64,000 nt of DNA from Cranoglanis bouderius (Eukaryota; Chordata; Actinopteri; Siluriformes; Cranoglanididae): NCBI GenBank assembly GCA_023630585.1, contig CM042568.1:4351516-4415515 (forward strand). The letters are read 5' to 3'. The first letter of the stretch is position 1; each line of letters begins with the position of its first letter. Positions 44,346 to 55,400 of the stretch are shown piece by piece. Below the pieces are notes generated by a model. The model saw only the letters and a program-made list of their open reading frames with translations, searched no databases and had not been told where the DNA came from. The position numbers were made by a program, and so were the translations under genes.

Positions 44346-44515
44346 TGCTCTGACTCACCTGAATTACCAATTGATATAGTTAACAATACTACTTCAAGCT
44401 ACCATAATTAAGATGTGCCATACAACACAAGGTGTTATTTCAGGTGTGTGAAACAAAGAAACAAAACCACAGGGTGTTTCAGGAAGGAATGTCAGTCATA
44501 AACAGTATGTGTATA

Positions 44516-45914
44516 CAGTGGGGGAAAAAAAGTATTTGATCCCCTGCTGATTTTGTACGTTTGCCCACTGACAAAGAAATGATCAGTCTATAATTTTAAT
44601 GGTAGGTGTATTTTAACAGTGAGAGACAGAATAACAACAAAAAAAATCCAGAAAAACGCATTTCAAAAAAGTTATAAATTGATTTGCATTTTAATGAGGG
44701 AACTAAGTATTTGATCCCCTATCAATCAGCAAGATTTCTGGCTCCCAGGTGTCTTTTACACAGGTAATGAGCTGAGATTAGGAGCACTCTCTTAAAGGGA
44801 GTGCTGCTAATCTCTGTTTGTTACCTGTAAAAAGACACCTGTCCACAGAAGCAATCAATCAATCAGATTCCAAACTCTCCACCATGGCCAAGACCAAAGA
44901 GCCAAGTCCAAGGATGTCAGGGACAAGATTGTAGACCTACACAAGGCTGGAATGGGCTACAAGACCATCGCCAAGCAGCTTGGTGAGAAGGTGACAACAG
45001 TTGGTGCGATTATACGCAAATGGAAGAAACTGCCAGTCTCCCTCGGTCTGAGGCTCCATGCAAGATCTCACCTTGTGGAGTTTCAATGATCATGAGAACG
45101 GTGAGGAATCAGCCCAGAACTAAACGGGAGGATCTTGTTAATGATCTCAAGGCAGCTGGGACCATAGTCATCAAGAAAACAATTAGTAACACACTACGCC
45201 GTGAAGGACTGAAATCCTGCAGCGCCTGCAAGGTCCCCCTGCTCAAGAAAGCACATGTACAGGCCCATCTGAAGTTTGCCTGAATGATTCGGAGGAGAAC
45301 TGGGTGAAAGTGTTGTGGTCAGGTGTGGTCAGATCTCTTTGGTATCAACTCAACTCACCGTGTTTGGAGGAGGAGGAATGCTGCCTATGACCCCAAGTCA
45401 TAACACCATCCCCACCATCAAACATGGAGGTGGGAACATTATTCTCTGGGGATGTTTTTCTGCTAAGGGGACAGGACAACTGCACCGCATCAAAGGGACG
45501 ATGGACGGGGCCATGTACCCTCAAATCTTGGGTGAGAACCTCCTTCCCTCAGCCAGGGCATTGAAAATGACCTTAATGACTTTTGAGAGGATCTGCAAAG
45601 AGGAGTGGGACAAAATCCCTCCTGAGATGTGTGCAAACCTGATGGCCAACTACAAGAAACGTCTGACCTCTGTGATTGCCAACAAGGGTTTTGCCACCAA
45701 GTACGAAGTCGAAGGGGTCCAATACTTATTCCCTCATTAAAATGCAAATCAATTTATAACTTTTTTGAAATGCATTTTTCTGGATTTTTTTTGTTGTTAT
45801 TCTGTCTCTCACTGTTAAAATACACCTACCATTAAAATCATAGACTGATCATTTCTTTGTCAGTGGGCAAACGTACAAAATCAGCAGGGGATCAAATACT
45901 TTTTTCCCCCACTG
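44516..45914 (+). mobile_element. 1.4-kb Tc1-like element, defective
   Basis: Inverted termini CAGTGGGGGAAAAAAAGTAT (left) and its near complement at the right end are bounded by TA (44514-44515, 45915-45916). Internal repeats of TATTTGATCCCCT lie at 44534 and 44708, the IR/DR-like layout of fish Tc1 elements. It is about 200 bp shorter than a full element because of an internal deletion in the transposase gene. Confidence 0.93.
44884..45740 (+). pseudogene. Tc1-like transposase pseudogene
   Basis: The ATG at 44884 is followed by a frameshift within about 6 codons. In-frame blocks then give the DNA-binding region (AGMGYKTIAKQLGEKVTTVG in one frame, SEAPCKISPCGVSMIMRTVR in 45020-45283) and, from 45315, KHGGGNIILWGCFSAKGTGQ and ERICKEEWDKIPPEMCANLM. 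A stop follows KFA at 45283. The W-S-D-E-T box with the first catalytic aspartate is damaged. A deletion between ARALKM and TFERIC removes the parts normally bearing the second D and the E. It cannot be catalytic, though its termini might still be mobilised in trans. Confidence 0.92.
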
Positions 45915-45916
45915 TA

Positions 45917-47511
45917 CATAGACTTTACTGTATATTCTATATTGTAGTTTACATTGTACTGAAGCAAGGCCACTTGTGTGCTGGTGAATGTGAAAAGTGG
46001 AGCGACTGCTCAGGACGTGTAAACTATTCTGGATTAGCGAGTCTTTATCGAGAAGGGTCATGCAAGTGAACTTGCATTTGTACTCTTACATCAACTGAAC
46101 CTCCAGTCACGACACTGCAAATTACATGAGATACCATGGCTGACATTCTCTTCATTCTCTCTTCATGGCATCAAACATGCTTTTTTGCAAGTGTTATTTA
46201 CACATATACACATGTCTCACACACACCTGCTGTACACGTAGATATTTAAAATATTTTAGAGACCATTTCGAAATACGACAATGATTTAAGATCAAATTAA
46301 AAATTACCACTGAGGTGCTTACATATACTTCTATACTGTTGACTATGAGTTTATTTAATTGGAGGGAAAAATGGTTATAATTCATATCAATAAATGTCTC
46401 CAGGGGCATATGACCAATCACAGATAGTCGTTTAACAACCAAAAGAATGCATGCAATTAAAATCCTGCAGTATTTTGAATACAAGTGCCTGTGTTAGCTG
46501 GTGTGCACACTTAAGCCTGGATTATATATTGCTTTTAACTATGTGTACACAGCCACAATATGGCTGATGCATATATCCTGCAGCCATTTGGGGCGTTGCT
46601 TTCGCACATTCCATTTAATTAACGCACCGCCTACATATATTGCAATACCAAAGTAAATAGTGGGAGCAGTATAACAACGTGTGGCACAGTGTCTGTTACT
46701 GACTAAACAAACAAGACTTCACATTAACCGATTCTCCTATTACAGGTAGTGTTTGAATTTTCAAAACCTTTCATGTAGCCTTCAAACCTACCAAAAGCTC
46801 TATTTTTCATGAATCTGTTTTTTTTTAAATTAGTAAATAATTTTGAATTTTTATGGTCAGAGTTTTTGATTGGAGATGCAGCTCATGACAACAATCATGA
46901 CGACAGCAGAAGGATTTGAATATGTGTAAAGTCACTGTGCATGAAATCACCAAACATTTTACAGTTCGAGTTGGAACCCAGATGGACAGGGATGTTTTGG
47001 CTTTGATGTGGCATCTAGTGGATGTTACTTTTTTCATCTTACAGATGTACATAAAGTACGCAAGCGAGTGTGTGAACAACTGCTTCTGCTTCTGGGTGCG
47101 CACACAAAGTCATTTGTCAAGTAAAAACCAGCCTTTAAATGTGTGTTTACACAGTAATGGCTGTCCTCTTTCACCTTTCCTATCAACCAGGGGTGCTGTG
47201 TACCACCTGGACACGACCTAGCCATATTTCGATGTCTACAAACACCATCACAAAGCGGTATAATGGAGTATTCGATATAAATAGCAGTTTATTCATTAGC
47301 ATTACAAGCCTTGTGTTTAATTAAGTTTGTAAAGTTAACCCTTGCTAGTATTGCTATCCTGAGATGGTAGCTGTCCTGTGGGGAAAAAAAAAACAAACAG
47401 ATATGTTATCTGAATGACACTAACGATGTAAATTGACTAGTCTTGATAAAGTCCTGCTGCTTTTTTCTTATATTTATCTTATATTTTAATATAAACTTTG
47501 AAGGTATGTGT
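45917..47511. other. Non-coding, unidentified
   Basis: No recognised repeat or gene. GTGGCATCTAGTGG at 47008-47021 resembles a CTCF site but alters the GGC core. Frames of 60-101 codons in 46.8-47.3 kb lie on both strands without domains. Confidence 0.45.
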
Positions 47512-47795
47512 AAGGATAGAGATGTCACCTATCTGATATTCAAGAACGATATTGGTTTGGCACCAGTCAGAAATGGTGGATTGGATATCGGAGAGAAAAA
47601 GAAAAGAAAATAATGAATTAGATCCGATCCCGTTAAAAAAAAAAAAAAACGGAAAAAATTGGAATTGGACTTAGAACGGGAAATGTTTACATACCCACAA
47701 AGAGATTTGACTGTATCAATATTGGCTGATATTCAAGGTTTCAGTATCAGAATCAGCATCAGAAAAGAAAAAAAAGCGGTATCTCTATTTAAATT
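47512..47795. mobile_element. hAT-like MITE, relative of 9073 element
   Basis: Left end ATAGAGATGTCACCTATC, right end GCGGTATCTCTAT, with ATCAGAATCAGCATCAGAAA and ATTGGATATCGGAGAG inside. Ends and A-rich GCGGTATCTC arm match the 9073-9295 element. No target duplication is clear. Confidence 0.55.
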
Positions 47796-48421
47796 ATATT
47801 TACTATTATATGCTTAGAATATTGTGTACTTTATATTCTGTATAGTACTGTTGTATTTGTTTGTATAGTTACAAAAAAATGGCGCATGATTCCTTCTTAA
47901 ATTAACTGTGGGTCATATAATGGACTAATAACCAGTTCTCGTGTGTCAGTTGGGAAAACACCCTGAGCAGCGGAGTAACAAAAATATGTCACTTGTTTGT
48001 TAGCATTTCTACTCCCCCATCCTGATGTCATTCACTCTCTTCACTTTGCTTTATTAGAGGTGGCCGATGCCTATAGGGAGGGCCCACGTACATCAGCGTA
48101 CACAATCCGTGACTATATTTAGACCTGCGTAATAGGTGGTTTGGACAAAAGGTGACTGTAACACAACACGGGTCATGTGGAAAACAGGGGATATGAATCA
48201 CTGCTTTAGACACTGACAGACATTTGTATGTACAGATGCATAAAATACTTACACACACACACCCTAACTATGTTGTCATATGAAACAATAGCATAAAAGA
48301 AATTTTCATCACAACGGAGGAATATTTTTATTGATTGATGTCGTTGCCAGAGAATATCAATAGACTAGAATAACAATTACGCTTTGCTTTTTCTATAATA
48401 ATTATTTATTTTTGTTACATA
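47796..48421. other. AT-rich non-coding spacer
   Basis: Nothing recognised. Confidence 0.5.
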
Positions 48422-48993
48422 CAGTAACTAGCTACTCCACTAATATTGGCACCCTTGGTAAGTATGAGCAAAGAAGGCTGTGAAAAATTTTCTTTATTGT
48501 TTAACCTTTTGGTCTTTTGTTCAAAATTTACAAAAATACTCTGCTCTCATGGATATCAAACTATTGCAAACTAAAACATCTTTGTTAAATATAGATGTGC
48601 AACAATTATTGGCACCCTTTTAGTCAATACTTTGTGCTACCTCCCTTTGCCAAGATAACAGCTCTGAATCTTCTCCTATAATGCCTGATGAGGTTGGAGA
48701 ATACATGGCAAGGGATCTGAGACCTTTCCTCCATACAGAACCTCTCCACATCCTTCAAATTTCGAGGTCCACGCTGGTGGACTCTCCTCTTCAGTTCACC
48801 CCACAGGTTTTCTATGGGTTTTAAGTCAGGGGACTGAGATGGCCATGGCAGGACCTTGATTTTGTGGTCAGTAAACCATTTTTTGTGTTGAATATGTATG
48901 TATGTTTTGGATCATTGTCCTGCTGGAAGACAATTTCTCAAAGCCTTCTTTGCTCATATTTACCCAGGGTGCCAATATTAGTGGAGGGCAATG
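48422..48993 (-). mobile_element. 572-bp deleted Tc1-like element
   Basis: Right terminus GGTGCCAATATTAGTGGAGG and left CTCCACTAATATTGGCACCC are inverted; TA at 48420-48421 and 48994-48995. The left tip has an extra 9-10 bases relative to the right. AGCAAAGAAGGCTGTGAAAA at the left is mirrored at the right. Same family as 17036-17599. Confidence 0.85.
48625..48870 (-). pseudogene. Tc1-like transposase C-terminal fragment
   Basis: Minus-strand translation gives WPSQSPDLKPIENLWGELKR, then RNLKDVERFCMEERSQIPCH, FSNLIRHYRRRF and a stop after GGSTKY. The glutamate of PIENLW is the third residue of the DDE triad. The DNA-binding half and the first two aspartates have been deleted, so the fragment begins inside the catalytic core. 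Confidence 0.85.
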
Positions 48994-48995
48994 TA

Positions 48996-49320
48996 ACTGA
49001 ACTGGCCTGAGCTTAAATTTCTCATTTCTAATTTCTTTATTGTTTCATTATCAAAGGTAGTGATGGGTGATATGATGTTATGTCCCAATATTCTTTTCTG
49101 AGATGTCGTAGATATTGTGATATCTTTATTATTATTTTTTTTTAAATATCATTTTTATGACTGGAAGCAGCTGATTTGTCCATTGATGTCCAGTTTTTAA
49201 ATCCCTTTTCAGTCTTAAATATTTATTATTATTTTTAAAATAATGCAATAAAGTAAATACAAATAAAAATAATAATAAAAATAAAGTAAATAAAAACCAT
49301 CAAACAGTTTTGTTTTAATT
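48996..49320. mobile_element. Possible MITE fragment starting near 49066
   Basis: TAGTGATGGGTGATATGATG followed by GTCGTAGATATTGTGATATC resembles the terminus seen at 21446 in reverse. The other end is not identified; AT-rich sequence follows. Confidence 0.35.
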
Positions 49321-49654
49321 GCAACACAACTGTATTTTGTGTATTTGCGTGTGGATTACTGTATTTTGTATTTGGTCTGTACTGTATTTGTTCACAAACC
49401 TAAATATTGTAATACATATTGTCTATCATGGAAATGCCTTTAAATGTCTTTAAAAAAAAAAAAAAAAAAGCCCAGGTGGAACATTCAAAATAAAGATTCA
49501 ACCTTTTCGCAACACCCAAACCCATCCACTTGGCCGGCGCTTGAAACCACTGGAGGTCGGCCACGGCAGCAAAACAACTCAAGGTGTCATTATGAGGAAA
49601 TCACCTCCACAAACACAGACTGTGAAAAGTGGCATTTAGCCTGGGCAGAACTTT
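49321..49654. other. Non-coding spacer
   Basis: Poly(A) at 49451-49469. Nothing else recognised. Confidence 0.5.
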
Positions 49655-49972
49655 GATGTGTGTCACTGTGTAACAGTGACATGTGAAGGCCAATGTATGG
49701 TAACCCATACTTGGAATTTGTCCTCTGCATTTAACCCATCCAAGTTAGTGCACACACATTAGGAGTTGTGTATAGTGAACACACACACACTACAAACCAT
49801 GAACACACCCAGAGCAACAGGCAGCCATTTTTGCTGTGGTGCCCAGGGAGCAGTTGAGGGTTAAGGGCCTTGCTCAAGTGCCCAACAGTGGCAGCCCGGC
49901 AGTGCTGGGATTTGAACTCACGACCTTCTGATTAGTAGCCCAACTCCTTAACCACCAAGCTACCACCGCCCT
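49655..49972 (-). mobile_element. tRNA-headed SINE, near full length
   Basis: Minus strand starts at GTGGTAGCTTGGTGGTTAAG (A box), then GTCGTGAGTTCAAATCCC (B box), CAGCACTGCCGGGCTGCCAC, CTTGAGCAAGGCCCTTAACC and a long body to about 49655. Length near 315 bp and intact pol III boxes make it the best preserved SINE here. Confidence 0.85.
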
Positions 49973-52469
49973 GTAACAGCAACGTAGTGATGATTCAGCA
50001 TACAACGTTGCATGTCTTGTAATTTATAGCACAAACCCCAGAGGTGAAACATTGGACTTGGCATTTCGTTGTAAATGTTATGAAGAACAGAAATGAGAAA
50101 CAGGACTGACCATCGTAAAGAGATAAACAAACAGCATGGAGTCCCTCTACAGCAACCTGGTTATATTTTTTAAAAAGTCTGTTGTAGCATTTGCTGTGAG
50201 GTTTCATTTGTATTTTATTGTGTATTTTATTTCTTCTCATACTGTATGAGATCTCAACAAAATCTTGCCCAAATTCTGTACCAGACTGTGTAATAATGTA
50301 TATTCTCCATGTCAGATTATACGATGAAGATCCTCTAACGATAGACGTGCGTTAAAAGAAAACGGCTACGTTCTGCTCACGTCATCAATCATCTGGAAAT
50401 CAGCTCGTGCAGAAAAGAGGCTCGTGTGAACACAAACACTTTTCAGAGTGAGCTTCAATTTTTTTCCCGTCCATTAGCATGTTTCGTTTACGTTTCGCCA
50501 TCGTCACCACCATATTTGTAGCTCTCCCGTGTTTCTGAGTTTCACATCAGCCTATTCTGTCCTCCTATTGGTGGATTTTAGATGAACATTGTGGCTGCGC
50601 TGAGATTTTAATCCAAAATTTTTGACACTGATAAGACTTTTTCGCCGACTATCTTCGGTCACAATGGTGAGCACATCTTATTATGCATTCCTAAGACCAC
50701 AAAGTCAAGTTACACTCAGATAACTCACTTACGTTGAACAATTTTCACTTGGCAAAAATCACACAACGGCAACTTTGCGATACAATAGACGAAAAAAAGC
50801 ATGGAGGTTTTGACCACAAAATGATTAAACAGGCCTACTACTAAGTGACAGATTGAACATGTTACGCGTGTTAACGGTGATCATAATTAGAAGGTGATTT
50901 AGATTAGAAGCTGTTTTTTGTCCTGTACTTTACTTAAACCTGAAATGGTGGAAATGCTTTTTTTTTGCTTGTTTGTTTGTTTGTTTTTAGACAACCAGTT
51001 CTGGACGATTATATACTGTATATGATATTATAAAATGGAAAATTGCAATCAGGGAAAAATCAATAGCATACAAGACACAGTAATATTTGTATGTATTATA
51101 TATTATATTTAAAACGCTAGTGTTATTGATCCAATTGGTCCTCCTAGACATACACATTCTTTCTTTCTTTATTTTTTTTTTAATTTTACAATGCTGTAAA
51201 TTTTAACGTACACTAATTCTGTTCTACCACCAACAACAGGGCTCAGGTCTCGGACAACTTACAAGGACAGTTTGCACTTTATTATTCGATACCTTATTAT
51301 TCAAACCTTGTTATTCAAAACTATGTTTATTTACTACATTAAAATCTATTAAGAAGATAAATAAGTCCATCATTTACAGTAGCAGTTCTAGCAACCAGAT
51401 CTCATGAGGAATTTGTACAATATAATGTAATGTTTGGATTTCACGCATCAGAACGCATTTTCCTACGAATGGAATCTTCACATGAGACTTCCTCATATCA
51501 CATCATCACACGTTCACACCCCTTTTTCTTGAGAACTGCCATACATTTCATTCGCACGGTAACACGTATCAGCTCCTAAAACAACTAACATCTGATACCG
51601 AATCCATGTATATAATCCTGTATTGTTACGTCTGATTTATATCGGTGCTCCAGATATCTGCATTTGAATTTAAACCTGAAGTGGGTGTGGCCTAATCCAG
51701 AAAGAATTTATTAATTTTTTTGGTAGAAGACTTGCGTTTACACAACTGTATTTCCATGCAGTCTTTTTTTAATTTTTTTTTTTTTTTTTACTATGGTGTA
51801 CACTGTAAAAAATATATACTTAGATGAGTAATGTAATAAAATTCCACTTATCACTAAGCAACACCACAACAGTCAGTCAGGACGTTACATAAATATAAAT
51901 TAAATCTTGTTTCTGCAGCTCTCCCTTCCTCAAAAACAGGAGGGTTAATTCTTTTGAAGTGTAACGTGTCCAGGCAATCCTTGGCGAGAGGTGAATCATG
52001 CACGATGCTCGGTTGGGCTTGTGACATATAAACAAAACATAAGGGAGTGTCTTGAAACAATATTGGTAGTAATTAAAACTGAAAATGAATGCAGTGGAAC
52101 AGCATGTAAACAATGAGGATTAATCACTCAGTGAGTGCTAAATACTTAACATTCTAGCGTGAATTCTTGTTTGAAACTTGTTGACACCACGTTACCCCTT
52201 AGCCAGGGAAACATTTCGTGTTTGAACAGGTGCATTGTTGATGCAGAGAAAGAAATCTGCGTATCGGGATACTATTTACACGATTCAAGATCTGGAAGAG
52301 GAACGTCTGAGAAGACTGGAAACTGTTGTGTGAAGTCAAAGATGGAACACGGGATGGAGAGAAAGTGTAAATCTTCCATCGATGGCAGCTAAATTGCTGC
52401 TTAATCCGCGTCTGGGACGTATCTGTGTACGTTAGCTCTACGATGAAGGTTCTCCAAGAACCACCGAGT

Positions 52470-52470
<1 letters not shown>
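49973..52470. other. Non-coding, no gene recognised
   Basis: 50300-50800 may be an old repeat (CATCGTCACCACCATATTTG, CTCCTATTGGTGGATTTTAG) but is not assigned. Poly(T) tracts at 51172-51183 and 51766-51791. Frames of 60-80 codons have no domains. Confidence 0.45.

Positions 52471-52506
<36 letters not shown>
52471..52506 (+). repeat. (AC)18 microsatellite
   Basis: First of five CA/GT arrays in this 1.5-kb cluster. Confidence 0.97.
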
Positions 52507-52508
<2 letters not shown>

Positions 52509-52585
52509 AAACCTGAAATATGTAAACTGTACCAGAGAAAGGGCATACTCACAAAAGGGCATAAACATACACAATATCCACACCA

Positions 52586-52608
52586 ACACACACACACACA
52601 CACACACT
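52586..52608 (+). repeat. (AC)11 microsatellite
   Basis: Second array of the cluster. Confidence 0.97.
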
Positions 52609-53128
52609 GTATACACACACTATAGACGAAAAACAGGGCCCTTAGCACGTGGCATGGAAATAAATATCATTAAACTGGCTTGTCAGTTTGGATCGAGCTG
52701 CCGCTGATCAAACCTCCGTCCTCTCCGGACCACCTGGGAGTTCTGTTTATGGAAGCGGCCGCTCTCTCCTCATGCCCACTTTTACATTTCCCTCTATTCC
52801 CAGACATGTTTTATTTTCTTTTTCTTTCTTTCTTTCCTTTTTTTTTGGACAAGTCACAGTTAGCCTGCCCGATAATTTTTTTTTTTTTTTTTTTGGACCT
52901 TCTTGTGTCGTATGCATGCTACTCGATCGCATTTGTGAACTGTCTTCTCTTAAAGAAACTAAAGGAGGAGGAGGTGGAGGTGGAGGGTGGAGATGGGGGT
53001 GGAGGTGGGCTGCCTGAGAGCGCGATGATGACTTTTTGACAGGAATACTGCTGATAAATAAGACAGAGAAGGAGGTGCAGTTTAAGAAACAAGCTAGAAC
53101 CTGTCTGAGAAAAACAACAACATCATCA

Positions 53129-53130
<2 letters not shown>
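52609..53130. other. Non-coding between CA arrays
   Basis: Includes pyrimidine-rich 52780-52900 with a T20 run, then a (GGAGGT)-rich purine stretch at 52965-53010. The 109-153 codon frames here are built from these tracts. 52680-52800 is GC-richer, with a NotI site at 52757. Confidence 0.5.
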
Positions 53131-53186
<56 letters not shown>

Positions 53187-53190
53187 ACAC
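53131..53190 (+). repeat. (AC)n microsatellite
   Basis: Third array, one TC interruption near 53181. Confidence 0.97.
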
Positions 53191-53313
53191 ATACACACCA
53201 CAATGCAAATACAGTAGAGGATGGTTTTACGCTCGTCATTCCAATAATCACCGCAAATCCAATTGCCGTTACAAAACAAAGCATGCCCTGTGACTGACTC
53301 TTGTTTTCAGATG

Positions 53314-53316
<3 letters not shown>

Positions 53317-53362
<46 letters not shown>
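53317..53362 (+). repeat. (AC)23 microsatellite
   Basis: Fourth array. Confidence 0.97.
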
Positions 53363-53366
<4 letters not shown>

Positions 53367-53893
53367 CAGACACTCACAAAAGTATGTTACTTAGCCGTTT
53401 CTACGTATGTGGCTGTTTCGTGCAAAGCCCGTGTTTCCACGCGCTCACCTGAAGGGAGTTCCTTGTGCTGTTTGCACGCAGCTCTTTGTTGCTGTGCCTG
53501 CATTCCCCCTCCCCCTTTCTTTTTTTTTCTTTCTTTCTTTTTTTTTTTTTTTAAATTAACCCAAACAGGTTCTGTGAGTAGTAACTATGATATTATCTAA
53601 ACCACCTTCACCTGCAGGGGATCCCAGACGAGTCTGCACGAAAAGGGAGAAGCCTCCAGGATAGGCTCTGCTGTCTTTTTAACAGCCCCCCACCCCCCCA
53701 CCCTCACCGCCCCTCAATCCCCTTTTCTCTTTTAGACCTGCTCTATAAATACCAGTACTCTTATAAGACTTTTCTTGCCTTTTCTTTTCTTTGATTGACA
53801 TCTTGTCAAGGGTAGGGTGCAAAAATAGCAGTTACTATTAGTCCCATGCTTGAACTTGTTTAGCTTGCGTAAATGTGTAAATGAGGCTCTGGG

Positions 53894-53894
<1 letters not shown>
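53363..53894. other. Non-coding between CA arrays
   Basis: Pyrimidine tract with T-rich runs 53519-53552 and a C-rich stretch near 53685-53720. No gene. Confidence 0.5.

Positions 53895-53936
<42 letters not shown>
53895..53936 (+). repeat. (GT)21 microsatellite
   Basis: Fifth array, opposite strand sense to the other four. Confidence 0.97.
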
Positions 53937-53938
<2 letters not shown>

Positions 53939-54339
53939 TGTATGTGAAGGGTTAGAGTTCCCTGTCATGCCTTGTCTAAAATTGATGCATTAATGACTTA
54001 AGGGGTTTATCTGCAGATCTGAGTAGCTCTTGGACTTGATTGATATCGGCTTTGCTCTTAAACAGTAAATGTATCACCATGATATTCAATGCAATAGATG
54101 CTTTTGAATACTTTCTGCTACAGGATCACAAAACATGCAGGCATCCTTTTTCACACACACATACACGCTTGTATTTCGGTCCTTTTTTGGATGTTCTCAG
54201 TGATGGGTATTTCTTTATATTACATTTTTAAAATAAGGCAGACTTACCCCTAATCCTAACTTTAGTTTTTAGACTTTAAGGAAATCTTTGAGAACATTGA
54301 ATTTTCTGTGTAAAAAAAAAAATACATGACATGAATTTG
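53937..54339. other. Non-coding spacer
   Basis: Nothing recognised. Confidence 0.5.
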
Positions 54340-54890
54340 CAAATATTTAAGGAATTAAACACCTGGGGTTGTGTTGTTATAGGCAAATAATCAACTACAG
54401 GGTGGTTTAATGTTGCCTGATGCAAAGCAGACTTAATATAACCACCCCAAAGTTGATCATTTTCCTATAACGTACCCAAAACAAACTAGTTCCTGTTCTC
54501 ACTTATTTATACCAACTATAAACAGTCATTCCCTCACCACCACTTCTGATTAATAAAATGTCCTGAAGATTTTTCCTTGTCTGAAAATGCCCTGACTGTT
54601 ACAATGCACTGGCACTAGAGACTCATTCCATTAATGTTAAAAAAAAAAACACAAAACAAAAAAAAACATTTTCTTTCTTAGGTAACAGCACATTTTTATT
54701 GTGTTTATTATCTTAGATTATGTGGACAATCCACTATACGAGTCCTTTTGAATTTCCTTTGCTGATACCAAAGAAATGGTTACGTATTCTAATATTTATA
54801 TTCGCCCTGCTACTGCCAGAGCTGCTGTTATCGAAAATTAATCAACACCTTCTGCCCAATCAGAGTTGAGAATTCAACATCACTGTGGAA
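54340..54890 (+). repeat. Dispersed repeat family R, copy 7
   Basis: Snapback arms TGTTGTTATAGGCAAATAAT and TGATCATTTTCCTATAACG precede GTTCCTGTTCTCACTTAT, AAACAGTCATTCCCTCACCA, CACTAGAGACTCATTCC and the end block CCCAATCAGAGTTGAGAATT. Confidence 0.75.
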
Positions 54891-55197
54891 TAGTTATAAA
54901 AATGTGGTCTGCGCTTCATCTAAGTCATAATAGTGCAATCACAGACAAACACATTCTGCCTAAACGAATAATAATAGTACAAAACGTCTCATGTGCTTAT
55001 TAAAAACATTAATCAATCATTCCCAATCCATGTTGAAAAAAGTACTTGCACAACAGTAAAGAGGAATTTTAGACTTTAGAATTTCCCCCTATTCCAGTTT
55101 ATTGATGGGTTGTGGAATGGACTCTGATGATTCCCTCATTTATATTAATTCTCTTGGTGATTTACTTGTGTCTATGGGTTATTGTCTTGTTTCTTTG
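54891..55197. other. Non-coding spacer
   Basis: Possibly includes untranslated parts of the neighbouring Tc1-like remnant; not resolved. Confidence 0.45.
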
Positions 55198-55400
55198 AAG
55201 CATGGTGGTGGGAGCATCATGGTTTAGAACTGCTTTGCTGTCTAAGGGACTGGATAGCTTGCAGTCATTGAGGGAAGAATGAATTCAAAATATTATCAAG
55301 ATTTTTATTTATTTATTTTTTTACAGGAGAATGTCTGAATAGTGGTCCTTCACCTGACTTTGGCTGGTACAGCAAGTCAATGGGCTGCATTTATCAATAT
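55198..55400 (+). pseudogene. Tc1/mariner-type transposase remnant
   Basis: A frame with stops reads KHGGGSIMV, stop, NCFAV, stop, GTG, stop, LAVIEGRMNSKYYQD, then QENV after a T-rich insertion. This is the G-G-G-S-x-M-V-W-G-C-F region of a Tc1-type transposase, with the first W changed to a stop. No termini were found. The order of conserved residues makes chance unlikely. Confidence 0.65.

Noticed and set aside
47008..47021. Third CTCF-like site GTGGCATCTAGTGG
   Set aside because: A change in the essential GGC core makes binding doubtful.
52199..53359. Cys-Val and His-Thr repeat frames up to 153 codons
   Set aside because: Products of (CA)n/(GT)n arrays; no conserved residues outside the arrays.
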